Shown here: positions 10,835-19,193 of the stretch, piece by piece | How positions within the stretch are numbered: position 1 is the first letter of the stretch | How the letters are laid out: each line of letters starts with the position of its first letter | Assembly: GCA_035712245.1 (NCBI GenBank) | Contig: DASTBC010000219.1 | Span: forward strand, 1-34,360 | DNA length: 34,360 nt | Direction of reading: 5' to 3' | DNA from: Candidatus Eisenbacteria bacterium | Lineage (GTDB): Bacteria > Eisenbacteria > RBG-16-71-46 > SZUA-252 | The notes under the pieces: model-generated | Told to the model about the DNA's origin: nothing | Database searches by the model: none | The model's input: the letters and a program-made list of their open reading frames with translations, nothing else | Made by a program: the position numbers and the translations under genes

Positions 10835-12657
10835 TCGACCGTGACGCTCTTGGCGAGATTGCGCGGCTGGTCCACGTCGCACCCTCGCTCCACGGCGATG
10901 TAGTACGCGAGGAGCTGGAGCGGGATCACCGCGAGGAGCGGCGTGAGCGATCCCATGGTGCGCGGGATGAAGAGCACGTGGTCCGCCTTCGAGACGACGT
11001 GCGTGTCCCCTTCCGTCGCGACGGCGATGATCTTCCCCTTCCGCGCGCGGACCTCCTCCATGTTGCTCAGGACCTTCTCGTAGGCCGAGTCCTGCGTGCA
11101 GATGAAGACGACCGGCATGTTGTCGTCGATCAGGGCGATCGGTCCGTGCTTCATCTCGGCCGCGGGATATCCCTCCGCGTGGATGTAGGAGATCTCCTTC
11201 AGTTTCAGCGCGCCCTCGAGCGCCACGGGGAAGTTCACGCCGCGCCCCAGGTAGAGGAAGTTGTTGTGATGGGAGTTCGCCTTCGCGATCTTCTGGATGC
11301 CCTCCGCGCCGGCGAGGATCGTCTCGATCTTGCCGGGAATCGCCTCGAGCTCGCGGACCAGCTCGGCCCCGACCTCGGGCGACAGCTCGCCGAGACGGCC
11401 CAGGTAGAGCGTGAAGAGCGCGAGCGCCGCGACCTGCGAGGTGAACGCCTTCGTCGACGCGACCCCGATCTCCGGTCCCGCGTGGATGTACACGCCGCCG
11501 TCCGATTCGCGCGCGATCGTGGAGCCGACCACGTTGCAGACGCCGAGCACTCGGGCGCCCTTCCGCTTCGCCTCGCGCATCGCGGCGAGCGTGTCGGCGG
11601 TCTCGCCCGACTGGCTGATCGCGAGCACGATCGTCCCCGGCTCGAGGATCGGATTCCGGTAGCGGAACTCCGACGCGTACTCGACCTCGACGGGGATCCG
11701 CGCGAGCTCCTCGATCAGGTACTCGCCGATGAGCCCCGCGTGCCAGGACGTCCCGCAGGCGGTGATCACCACGCGCTGGAGGGCGCGCAGCTCCGCGGCG
11801 GTCATGTTGAGCCCGCCGAGTCGCGCCATTCCCTCCTCGAGCAGGATGCGGCCCCGGAGCGTGTTCCGGATCGACTGGGGCTGCTCGAAGATCTCCTTCA
11901 GCATGAAGTGCGGGAATCCCGCCTTCTCGATCATCTCGAGGTCCCAGTCCACGGTCTCGATCTTCTTGGAGACCGCCTCCTCGCGGATCGTGGTGGTGTG
12001 GATCCCGTTGGGGGTGAGGACGACCATCTCCTCGTCGTCGAGGTACACCACCTGGTTCGTGTGGCGGATGATCGCCGACACGTCCGACGCCAGGATGTAC
12101 TCCGAGTCGCAGATCCCGACGACGAGCGGACTCCCGTGGCGCGCTCCGACGATCTTCTGGGGCTCGTCCGTGGCGATGACCGCGAGCCCGTACGTGCCCG
12201 TGACAAGGCGCACCGCCGCGGCCACGGCCTTCTCGAGGTTCCCGTCGTAGAACTTCTCGATCAGGTGGGCGATCACCTCGGTGTCGGTGTCCGTGGTGAA
12301 CTTGTGCCCTTCCTGCTGGAGCTTGATCTTGAGAGTGGAGTAGTTCTCGATGATGCCGTTGTGGACGACGGCGATCTTGTTCTTGCAGTCGGTGTGCGGG
12401 TGGGCGTTGATCGTGTTGGGAACGCCGTGCGTGGCCCAGCGCGTGTGCGCGATCCCGAGCCGCCCCTTGGGGTGGTTCGAGTCGACGAGCTTCTCGAGGA
12501 TCGCGATCTTGCCGGCGGACTTCTCGATCTTGAGCCCGTCGCCGTTCAGAACGGCGAGGCCCGCCGAGTCGTACCCGCGATATTCCATCCGGCGGAGCCC
12601 TTCGAGCAGGATCGGCACGGACTCCTGCGGGCCCACGTAGCCGATGATGCCGCACAT
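10831..12657 (-). CDS. glmS: Glutamine-fructose-6-phosphate aminotransferase (isomerizing) GlmS
   Basis: GlmS converts fructose 6-phosphate and glutamine to glucosamine 6-phosphate, the first step to UDP-GlcNAc. The 608 residues include the N-terminal glutaminase domain with catalytic C2 (MCGIIGYVG), RMEYRGYDSAG and HTRWATHG.P, and two SIS isomerase domains (TACGTSWHAG, AISQSGETADTLAAM, GPEIGVASTKAFTSQ). It ends with the typical CDVDQPRNLAKSVTVE tail. It begins 5 bp after glmM, so the two genes form one unit. No glmS ribozyme is apparent, as there is essentially no leader. Confidence 0.98.
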   Translation of the reverse strand: MCGIIGYVGPQESVPILLEGLRRMEYRGYDSAGLAVLNGDGLKIEKSAGKIAILEKLVDSNHPKGRLGIAHTRWATHGVPNTINAHPHTDCKNKIAVVHNGIIENYSTLKIKLQQEGHKFTTDTDTEVIAHLIEKFYDGNLEKAVAAAVRLVTGTYGLAVIATDEPQKIVGARHGSPLVVGICDSEYILASDVSAIIRHTNQVVYLDDEEMVVLTPNGIHTTTIREEAVSKKIETVDWDLEMIEKAGFPHFMLKEIFEQPQSIRNTLRGRILLEEGMARLGGLNMTAAELRALQRVVITACGTSWHAGLIGEYLIEELARIPVEVEYASEFRYRNPILEPGTIVLAISQSGETADTLAAMREAKRKGARVLGVCNVVGSTIARESDGGVYIHAGPEIGVASTKAFTSQVAALALFTLYLGRLGELSPEVGAELVRELEAIPGKIETILAGAEGIQKIAKANSHHNNFLYLGRGVNFPVALEGALKLKEISYIHAEGYPAAEMKHGPIALIDDNMPVVFICTQDSAYEKVLSNMEEVRARKGKIIAVATEGDTHVVSKADHVLFIPRTMGSLTPLLAVIPLQLLAYYIAVERGCDVDQPRNLAKSVTVE

Positions 12658-12662
12658 GGATG

Positions 12663-14084
12663 TCAGCCCCCCTGTGGCGCCGGTCGCGTGCTTCCCTGCG
12701 ATCGCTCCACGGCTTCCTTCGCGCGCGAGACGAGGCCTTCCGCCCGTTCCCGGGTTGGGGCCTCGGCGATGATCCGCACGATCGGCTCCGTCCCGGACGC
12801 GCGCACCTGCACCCAGGCATCTTCCCAGACGTACTTTTCCCCGTCCAGCACATTGCGGTCCGCCTCGGGGAACGCGTCCCGGAGGGACTCCGCGGCCGCG
12901 GCCGCGTCTGCAAGTCGAAGATGGAGCGACCGTTTGACCATGACGAGGGGCGGCAGCTCCGCGACGCGCGCGCTCAGGGGACGGGAGTCCTGGGCGAGCC
13001 AGTCCAGCGTGATCGCCGCCGCCAGGAGGCCGTCCCGGGTCGCGTGGAGCGTGGGGTAGATGACCCCGCCGTTCCCCTCGCCGCCGATCACGCCTCCCTT
13101 CGCGAGGAGGAGCTGCGCCACGTGCGCCTCGCCCACGCGCGAGCGCTCGACTGCCGCGCCGTACCGGCGTGCGATCACTTCGACCCCCATCGAGGTCGAC
13201 GCATTCACCGCGACGAGGCCCGGTGCCCGCGCGAGCGCCCAGTCGACCGCGATCTGAAGCGTGCGCTCCTCACCGATCGGCGTGCCGCGCTCGTCCACGA
13301 TCGCGAGGCGGTCGGCATCGGGGTCGTAGGCGAAACCGACCGCAGCGCCCGTCCGCTTCACGAGCGCTCCGAGGTCGCCGAGGTTCTCGGGAAGCGGCTC
13401 GGGGACGCGCGGGAACCTGCCGTCCGGCGTGCAGTGGATCGCCTCGATCTCGCAGCCGAGCGCGCGTAGCAGCTCCGGAACGGCGATCGAGCCCGCGCCG
13501 TTCGTGGCGTCGACCGCCACCCGAAACCGGCGCGATCGGACGCGCTCCACGTCGATGCCCGGGAGCGCGAGGATCGCGGCGCGGTGACGCCCGATCGCCG
13601 CGTCATCCGTCCGGACCTGCCCGACGAGGTCGTGCGTCACCCACGCGGGCGCTCCCTCGCGCGCGCGGCGCGCGACCGCCTCGGACTGCGCCGGCGGGAG
13701 GAACGTGCCGCCCGGGCCGAAGAGCTTGAGCGCGTTCCAGGGCGCCGGGTTGTGACTCGCGGTGACCGCGAGGCCTCCCGCCGCCTCGTGTCCCCGGATC
13801 GCGAAGAGGATGGTCGGCGTGGGCGCGATGCCGACGTCGACGACGTCGTGGCCGGTCGCGAGGAGCGCCGCCTGCGCGCCGCGGAGCACCCAGGCCCCGC
13901 TCGGACGCGAGTCCCGTCCCGTCACGACCGGCCCCGGCCCGAGGAGCGACCCGTGCGCCCCCGCGAAGCGGGTGATCACGTCGGGGGTCAGGGCTTCCCC
14001 CACGATGCCGCGCACGCCGGAGGCGCTGACCATGAGGCCATGCCAGGGATCGCGGGAAGCCGCTGTGGGTGAGGAAGTCATCAT
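12663..14084 (-). CDS. glmM: Phosphohexomutase, probable phosphoglucosamine mutase GlmM
   Basis: The 473-residue alpha-D-phosphohexomutase has the phosphoserine loop TASHNPAPWN (S110), metal-binding loop DPDADR (254-259), sugar-binding loop GEGNGG (335-340) and phosphate-binding loop RASGTEP (428-434). GlmM converts glucosamine 6-phosphate to glucosamine 1-phosphate; the 5-bp gap to glmS supports that role. The sugar loop is GEGNGG rather than the GEQSGH of classic bacterial GlmM, so it belongs to a different subgroup and could also act on mannose or glucose phosphates. The open frame reaches 14246, but that part is tRNA-Thr sequence; I start at ATG 14084, with ATG 14081 as alternative. Confidence 0.88.
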   Translation of the reverse strand: MMTSSPTAASRDPWHGLMVSASGVRGIVGEALTPDVITRFAGAHGSLLGPGPVVTGRDSRPSGAWVLRGAQAALLATGHDVVDVGIAPTPTILFAIRGHEAAGGLAVTASHNPAPWNALKLFGPGGTFLPPAQSEAVARRAREGAPAWVTHDLVGQVRTDDAAIGRHRAAILALPGIDVERVRSRRFRVAVDATNGAGSIAVPELLRALGCEIEAIHCTPDGRFPRVPEPLPENLGDLGALVKRTGAAVGFAYDPDADRLAIVDERGTPIGEERTLQIAVDWALARAPGLVAVNASTSMGVEVIARRYGAAVERSRVGEAHVAQLLLAKGGVIGGEGNGGVIYPTLHATRDGLLAAAITLDWLAQDSRPLSARVAELPPLVMVKRSLHLRLADAAAAAESLRDAFPEADRNVLDGEKYVWEDAWVQVRASGTEPIVRIIAEAPTRERAEGLVSRAKEAVERSQGSTRPAPQGG

Positions 14085-14207
14085 GGTTTCGCGCCGAGGT
14101 GGGACTCTACCCCACTCTGTCGGCAGCTCCGAAGGCCTCCTTGATGGTGTCGGACCGGCGCTCTCTCGACGCCGGGAGTCCCGCTGGAACGGACCGTGGG
14201 GAAAGAA

Positions 14208-14283
14208 TGGAGCTGGTGACCGGAATCGAACCGGTGACCCCGTCATTACGAGTGACGTGCTCTACCAGCTGAGCTACACCAGC
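14208..14283 (-). tRNA. tRNA-Thr (anticodon CGU)
   Basis: Minus-strand cloverleaf: acceptor GCTGGTG/CACCAGC, D arm with AGCTGGTAGA loop, anticodon stem-loop CGTCA-CTCGTAA-TGACG (anticodon CGT), T arm ACCGG-TTCGATT-CCGGT, discriminator T and encoded CCA. It is 48 bp downstream of tRNA-Phe and 123 bp upstream of glmM. Confidence 0.96.
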
Positions 14284-14331
14284 CCCGGAAAGCGAAATCC
14301 CGCGCGGCGCGCGGGAGGCGAGCGCATAAGG

Positions 14332-14407
14332 TGGTGCGACCCCGCAGAATCGAACTGCGGACACCCACATTTTCAGTGTGGTGCTCTACCAACTGAGCTA
14401 GGGTCGC
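14332..14407 (-). tRNA. tRNA-Phe (anticodon GAA)
   Basis: Minus-strand cloverleaf: acceptor GCGACCC/GGGTCGC, anticodon stem-loop CCACA-CTGAAAA-TGTGG (anticodon GAA), T arm with GTTCGATTC, discriminator A and encoded CCA. First gene after the promoter at 14419-14447. Confidence 0.97.
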
Positions 14408-14418
14408 GCCGGTCGGAA

Positions 14419-14447
14419 AATTTATCAGACGGGGAGGTCTCGGTCAA
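14419..14447 (-). promoter_or_regulatory. Sigma-70-type promoter for tRNA-Phe/tRNA-Thr
   Basis: Minus-strand -35 TTGACC (14442-14447), 17-bp spacer, -10 TAAATT (14419-14424). The first tRNA base lies 11 bp past the -10 box. No strong terminator is visible between tRNA-Thr and glmM, so transcription may run on into glmM-glmS. Confidence 0.75.
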
Positions 14448-14488
14448 CCTCGGGGGTGCCGGAAACGGCGTCCGATCGCGCTTCCCGG

Positions 14489-16705
14489 CTAGGCGAGGCG
14501 CCGGCGGCGGTCGCTGCGCCCTCCGCGGCGGTCGGGCTTTCCACGGCGGTCCGTGTTCTCGCGCACGGGCAGGTAGATCGTGAGGATGCTGCTCCAGTCT
14601 CCCTCGCTCCGAGCCCGGATCTCGCCGCCGTGCTCCCGCACGATCTGGTACGCGACCGCGAGCCCCACCCCCGCTCCATAGCGGCGGGACGTCGAGAACG
14701 GCACGAAGAGGCGGTCCAGGCTCTCGCCGGGCGTCTTCGGCCCGTCATGGGCGACCTCGGCCTGCACATGGCCGTCCCCGCTCCGCGTCTCGACCCTCAC
14801 GCGCCCGCCGCTCGGCACCTGCTGGAGCGCGTACTGGAATACGTTCGCCAGCACCTGGCGCATCTTCTCGTTGTCGAGGAGAAGGCTCGGCACCTCGGGC
14901 GAGAGCCGTTTCAAGAGCCGCACGCGCCGGCGCACGAGATCCTCGGACTGGGTCTCGAGCACTTCCTGGACGAGCGCGTTCAGGCTCTGGAGCTTGAGCC
15001 TCGGCCTCGTGAGCTGCGCGAGCGAGACCTGCTCGATGAGGATGCGCTCGAGCCGCTCCGTCTCTCTCAGGATGATCTCGAGGTACTCGCGGTTCGGATC
15101 CTCCGTCGCGAGGCTCCGGAGCACGCGACGCGCGAACCCCGTCACGGCGGCGATCGGGTTTCGGATCTCCTGCGCGACCTGGATCCCGCGCTCTCCCACC
15201 GCGGCGAGCTTCTCCGCGTGGCGGAGCTGCGCCTCGAGCTCGTGGATGCGCCGCTCGGCGCGCGACGCGACCTCGGCGCGCTGGTCGCGCACGGCGGCGA
15301 GCGTCGCGATCGAGGCGGCGAGATCCCCGACCTGCGCGTCTTCCGGGTCGAAGGGAGCCGCGGGAGCGGACGCGCGCGCGGAGCGAATGACGAGGATCGC
15401 GCCGCGGAGGGCGCCCTCCCACCGGAGCGGCACCGCCAGCGCCGAGCCCCAGTCGGGCGGCAGCGTCCCGGGAAGCCTGGGATCCTGGCGCACCTGGTCC
15501 ACGAGGATCGGCCGCGGGTCGGCCTCGAGCCAGTGCCGGAGCGCCTCCCCCACCTCGAGGAGATCCCGGTCCTCGGCCGCGGGCTCTCCCGTCGTCGCGG
15601 TGATCGAGAACGCATCCGTCTCGCTCCTCGTCCACGCGACCGCCACGTCCGCGTCGAGCGCGGCGAGCAGCGAACGCAGCACGGAAGGATAGCCGGACTC
15701 GGAATCGCGGCGATCCCGGGCCTGCGCGGCCAGATCGAGGAGCGTTCGGAGCCCCGCGCCGCGACGGCGCGCGAGATCCAGGAGCCGCGAGCTCTCGAGC
15801 GCGATCCCGGCCTGCGCGGCCACCGCGCTCAGGAGCTCCATCTGGTCCGCGGTCCACCCCGCGATGCCCGGCGCCGCCGAGAGGACCAGGAGCCCGCGCA
15901 CGCGCTCGCGTCCGAACACGGGCAGGAGCGCGACGGGCGCGTCGGGCAGGTGCTCGACGATGCGGCTCGGGAGACGGAGCTCGCGCGACGGGCGCGCCAC
16001 GACGGCGGTCCGGCCGTCGAAGACGGCGTCGGCGAGGAGGTCCCGGTCCTGGTCCAGGGGGATCGGCGCCTCCCGCAGCCGGTCGAACACGGAGCTGTCG
16101 AACGCGCCGGCCGAGTCGAGCGCGTCCACGTCCAGGTACCCCTCCATCGAGGGAATGCCGATGTCCAGGTCCGCGTGCCGGTACGCGGCGCGCAGGGTGA
16201 GCGCGGCGGTCTCGGAAGAGACCTCGAAGAAGAGGAGCGAGTCGATCACGTCGCAGTACGCTCCGGCGATCGCCGCGAGGAGGAGCCGCGCCGTGCGTTC
16301 CGGATGGGTCGACGCGTGGAGGAGCGGGAGCGCGCGAAGGAGGAGCGCGGCGGTGCGATAGCGGCCTTCCTCCTCCTCGCCGGCCGGAAGCGGCGCGATG
16401 CCGCGGCCCTCCTCCTCCACGAGGCGGATCAGGAGGCCTACGGTCGGAAGGACGCCCGAGGCCTTCGGCGTGGCGGTGCCGCTTCGCTCGACGGCCGCCT
16501 GGAGGCGCGCGCAGTGGACGCAGTCCTGCGTGAAGCGCGTCTCGAAGTCGGGGCGGGCCTCGAAGGGACACGGCCTCGATTCGAGGAAGCAGACGCCGGC
16601 CGCGACGCGATCGGCGGAGCGAACGCGGCGCTCGGCGTATCGCCGCCATTCGAGGACGATCTGCTCTTCCAGCCGCGCCGTGCCCGGCGACCGCTTGACG
16701 CCCAT
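14489..16705 (-). CDS. GAF-domain histidine-kinase-like protein with degenerate kinase core
   Basis: This 738-residue soluble protein has an N-terminal segment with four cysteines (C39, C46, C62, C65), two GAF-like sensory regions (about 130-310 and 320-475), then a coiled coil and DHp/HATPase regions. The DHp helix reads EKLAAVGERGIQVAQEIRNPIAAV; the phospho-accepting His of the usual AHEIRNPL is Gln512 (CAG at 15170-15172). In the ATPase, the N-box is NVFQYALQ (N621 kept, Y625 in place of the usual second Asn) and the G1 box is HDGPKTPG; the F-box LFVPFST and G2 box GAGVGLAVA look normal. The tail is highly basic (DRRGKPDRRGGRSDRRRR). It may bind ATP weakly and act as a sensor or scaffold rather than an autokinase; this is inference. 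GGGAGGGG precedes the ATG at 16705. No response regulator is adjacent. Confidence 0.85.
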   Translation of the reverse strand: MGVKRSPGTARLEEQIVLEWRRYAERRVRSADRVAAGVCFLESRPCPFEARPDFETRFTQDCVHCARLQAAVERSGTATPKASGVLPTVGLLIRLVEEEGRGIAPLPAGEEEEGRYRTAALLLRALPLLHASTHPERTARLLLAAIAGAYCDVIDSLLFFEVSSETAALTLRAAYRHADLDIGIPSMEGYLDVDALDSAGAFDSSVFDRLREAPIPLDQDRDLLADAVFDGRTAVVARPSRELRLPSRIVEHLPDAPVALLPVFGRERVRGLLVLSAAPGIAGWTADQMELLSAVAAQAGIALESSRLLDLARRRGAGLRTLLDLAAQARDRRDSESGYPSVLRSLLAALDADVAVAWTRSETDAFSITATTGEPAAEDRDLLEVGEALRHWLEADPRPILVDQVRQDPRLPGTLPPDWGSALAVPLRWEGALRGAILVIRSARASAPAAPFDPEDAQVGDLAASIATLAAVRDQRAEVASRAERRIHELEAQLRHAEKLAAVGERGIQVAQEIRNPIAAVTGFARRVLRSLATEDPNREYLEIILRETERLERILIEQVSLAQLTRPRLKLQSLNALVQEVLETQSEDLVRRRVRLLKRLSPEVPSLLLDNEKMRQVLANVFQYALQQVPSGGRVRVETRSGDGHVQAEVAHDGPKTPGESLDRLFVPFSTSRRYGAGVGLAVAYQIVREHGGEIRARSEGDWSSILTIYLPVRENTDRRGKPDRRGGRSDRRRRLA

Positions 16706-16806
16706 CGCGCCCCTCCCTGATGTGATCGAACGGAATGTGCGAGGCGCTCCACCCCCACCTGGAGCGCCCCTCCGCGTGCCTGCACCCCCCCGGGCCGCGA
16801 TACAGA

Positions 16807-16836
16807 TTGATTTACGGCACGATCGGGGCTTATCTT
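16807..16836 (+). promoter_or_regulatory. Possible promoter for the DUF3467 gene
   Basis: -35 TTGATT (16807-16812), 18-bp spacer, -10 TATCTT (16831-16836), about 46 bp before the ATG. It lies in the divergent intergenic region with the kinase-like gene. Confidence 0.4.
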
Positions 16837-16882
16837 GAGGCGACAGGTGCGGCGTAACGTATTGACATCAGGAGGATTACGG

Positions 16883-17191
16883 ATGGAAGCCAAGCGGCCG
16901 GCGCAGCATCCCCAGCTCAACATGGAGATCGGCGAGAAGGAGGCGGAGGGGATCTACTCGAACTTCGTGGTCATCAGCCACTCCCTCTCCGAGTTCGTTC
17001 TCGACTTCGCGCGCGTCCTGCCCGGCACGCCGAAGAGCAAGGTCTTCGCGCGGGTGGTGATGACGCCGCCCAACGTGCGCGCGCTCCTCCATGCCCTCGA
17101 GACCAACGTGAAGAAGTACGAGGACACGTTCGGAAAGATCCGCACGCTCGACGAGAATCAGGCGAAGGAAATCGGGTTCACGTCCTCCTGA
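16883..17191 (+). CDS. DUF3467 family protein
   Basis: This 102-residue protein matches DUF3467, small cytoplasmic proteins of unknown function in many bacteria and archaea: EIGEKEAEGIYSNFVVISHSLSEFVLDFARVLPG, then KSKVFARVVMTPPNVRALLHALETNVKKYEDTFG. An AGGAGG Shine-Dalgarno at 16870-16875 fixes the ATG at 16883, although the frame is open from 16835. It is the only plus-strand gene in the left 30 kb. It is divergent from the kinase-like gene and its last 34 bp overlap the 3' end of the convergent acyltransferase gene. Confidence 0.88.
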   Translation: MEAKRPAQHPQLNMEIGEKEAEGIYSNFVVISHSLSEFVLDFARVLPGTPKSKVFARVVMTPPNVRALLHALETNVKKYEDTFGKIRTLDENQAKEIGFTSS

Positions 17192-18141
17192 TCCGGCCGG
17201 CGCCGGCGTCCTCGCGGAAGCGCCTCGGGGGAAGGCGGACCCGGCGGCGTCTTCCATCTCCGGTGAATCCAGTACCAGTGGTCGGGCCGCTCGCGGATCG
17301 CGCCCTCGAGAGCGGCGGTGATCTCGCGCGTGAGGCGGAACACCTCCTCGGTCTCGTCCCGCTTGGGATCGGGCTCCGTCACGAGGACCGACCGCGCGCG
17401 GAACGAGCCCCGCCCCACGCGCTCCAGCACCGCGACCAGGATGGGCGCGTTCCCGCGGATCGCGAGCCGGGCCGGGCCCGTGTGGGTCGACGCGGGGCGC
17501 CCGAAGAACGGAACGTGGATCCCCGCCTTGCGGGCGTCCTGATCCGGGAGCATGCCCAGGAACGCGCCCGCGCGAAGCGACTTGAGCGCGGTCCGCATGC
17601 CCTGCCCGATCAGGATCGGCTCGATGCCGAGCGCGCGGCGCACCTCGTTCAGGTAGGCGTCGCTCCCCGGATTCGTCTGGGCGGGGAGCACGTACTTCAC
17701 CGGAGCGTAGCGCATCCCGACGGCGGCCCCGATCAGCTCCCAGTTCCCGAAGTGCCCGGTGAGGAGGATCGCGCCGCGCTTCGCGCGCGCCCACTCCTCG
17801 GCGGGCTCGAAGCCGACGAACTCCACGCGCGAGAGAATCCTCTCGCGCGGCTCGGCGGGGAGCGCCAGGAATTCGAGGAAGCTCCGGCCCAGCTGCTCGA
17901 ACGCGCGGCGCGCGAGCGCGCGCGCGGACTCGCCCCCGGGTTGCTCGCCGAGCGATCGCGTCACGTTCTCGATCGCGATCTCGCGCCGGCGCTCGAGCAC
18001 CCGGAACGCGATCCGGCCGATCGCCGCCCCGACGTCGCTCGCGCGGTCGAATCCGACCGTCCTCGCGGCGGCTCCCATCGTGCGGAGGAGAATCGTCTCG
18101 AGCCGCTGGCGCACGGGACGGAACGGACGCGCGCGGGCCAT
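17158..18141 (-). CDS. LpxL/HtrB-family lysophospholipid acyltransferase
   Basis: This 327-residue protein belongs to the lipid A late acyltransferase family, which adds secondary acyl chains to lipid A or related lipids at the inner membrane. The catalytic HX4E motif is HFGNWE (H130, E135) inside AILLTGHFGNWELIG. Other family blocks are MLPDQDARKAGIHVPFFGRPASTHTGPARLA and the C-terminal DHWYWIHRRWKTPP. The start is ATG 18141, with dprA ending 1 bp upstream. Whether the substrate is lipid A cannot be told, as no lpx genes are in the window. The C-terminal codons overlap the convergent DUF3467 gene. Confidence 0.9.
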   Translation of the reverse strand: MARARPFRPVRQRLETILLRTMGAAARTVGFDRASDVGAAIGRIAFRVLERRREIAIENVTRSLGEQPGGESARALARRAFEQLGRSFLEFLALPAEPRERILSRVEFVGFEPAEEWARAKRGAILLTGHFGNWELIGAAVGMRYAPVKYVLPAQTNPGSDAYLNEVRRALGIEPILIGQGMRTALKSLRAGAFLGMLPDQDARKAGIHVPFFGRPASTHTGPARLAIRGNAPILVAVLERVGRGSFRARSVLVTEPDPKRDETEEVFRLTREITAALEGAIRERPDHWYWIHRRWKTPPGPPSPEALPRGRRRRPDQEDVNPISFA

Positions 18142-18142
18142 G

Positions 18143-19144
18143 TCAGGCTCCCGCGCGGCGGAAGCGGAGCCGCGGGACGAGCCGCACGCGCCCGCCGAAC
18201 TCGCGACGCACCGAGCCGGACATCTCGAGGAGGAGGAGCGCCGCCGAGGCTTCCTGGATCGTGGCCCCCGCGCGCGCGGCGACCTCGTCCACGGTCTCCG
18301 GACGCTCGCGCACCGCGGCGAGGATGCGCGCCTCGATCGACCCGGCCGCGACGCCGGGAGGCGCGTGCGAGGGAGCCGCGGTGACCCACGCACCCGGAGG
18401 GCGGCTCCGCCTCGCGATCCCCGCCCGGAGCGGCGCGAGCTCCAGCGGAAGCTCCGGCTGCGGCCACGCGCCCCGGCCCGGAAGGAGCGCGAGCACGTCG
18501 CCGGGACCGGTCACGAGCGAGGCGCCGCTCCCGCGCAGGAGCGCGTGCGGCGCGGCGCCGTGGGGATTCCAGAGGCTCCAGGGAACGGCGCCCACGGGCC
18601 GGCGCATGGATCGCGCGTGGCGCGCCGTGAGGAGCGCGCCGCTCCGCGCGCCGCCTTCGACGACGACCACGGCGTCGGAGAGCGCGGCGAGAAGCCGGTT
18701 GCGGCTCGCGAACGCGCTTCGCGTCACGGGAGATCCGGCGGGGCGCTCCGTGAGGAGCCCGACGGAAGCGGCGATCGCTTCCGATAGCTCGCGATGGTCG
18801 TCCGGGTAGCAGAGATCGAAGCCCGTCCCCAGCACGGCGCCCGTGCGTCCGGAGGCGGAGAGCGCGCCGCGGTGCGCGGCGGCGTCGATGCCCCGCGCGA
18901 GCCCGCTCAGGATCTCGATCCCCCGGTCGGCCAGCGCGGCCGCGAGCTCGAAGGCGATCGCGCCCCCCTCGTCGCTCGCGCGGCGCGATCCCACGATGGC
19001 CACGCGCCACCCGGTTCGCTCCCACCCGCCGCGCAGGAACACGACCGGGCGGGTTCCGGACAGGCGCTCGAGTCCATGCGGATACTCCGGATCCTCCGGC
19101 GCGACCGCGCGCGGCGCGAGATCGTTCGTGCGCTTCCCGTCCAC
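18143..19144 (-). CDS. dprA: DNA-processing protein DprA
   Basis: DprA loads RecA on incoming single-stranded DNA during natural transformation. The 333-residue protein has the Rossmann-like core with AIVGSRRAS (50-57), SGLARGIDAAAH (80-91), GTGFDLCYP, ASRNRLLAALSDAVVVVEGGARSGALLTARHA (about 146-177) and a C-terminal winged-helix segment (ETVDEVAARAGATIQEASAALLLLEMSG). I chose GTG 19144, 49 bp past the end of the HEAT-repeat gene; an in-frame start at 19264 would overlap that gene by 71 bp and add an unrelated Arg-rich tract. A type IV pilus locus is in the same window, consistent with, but not proof of, competence. Confidence 0.92.
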   Translation of the reverse strand: MDGKRTNDLAPRAVAPEDPEYPHGLERLSGTRPVVFLRGGWERTGWRVAIVGSRRASDEGGAIAFELAAALADRGIEILSGLARGIDAAAHRGALSASGRTGAVLGTGFDLCYPDDHRELSEAIAASVGLLTERPAGSPVTRSAFASRNRLLAALSDAVVVVEGGARSGALLTARHARSMRRPVGAVPWSLWNPHGAAPHALLRGSGASLVTGPGDVLALLPGRGAWPQPELPLELAPLRAGIARRSRPPGAWVTAAPSHAPPGVAAGSIEARILAAVRERPETVDEVAARAGATIQEASAALLLLEMSGSVRREFGGRVRLVPRLRFRRAGA

Positions 19145-19193
19145 CCAACCCCCGCGCGCCGCCCCCGCGGCGCCAAGCGTCCGGCCACGGGGC

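Noticed and set aside
10430-12913. An 827-codon minus-strand open frame that looks like one long protein
   Set aside because: Its first part is a wrong-frame shadow of glmS; only the last 134 codons are RidA.
14085-14246. N-terminal extension of the glmM frame
   Set aside because: It reads through part of tRNA-Thr; family similarity begins only after ATG 14084.
16862-16867. TTGACA upstream of the DUF3467 gene as a -35 box
   Set aside because: It lies 15 bp before the ATG and next to the Shine-Dalgarno, so no -10 box could fit upstream of the start codon.
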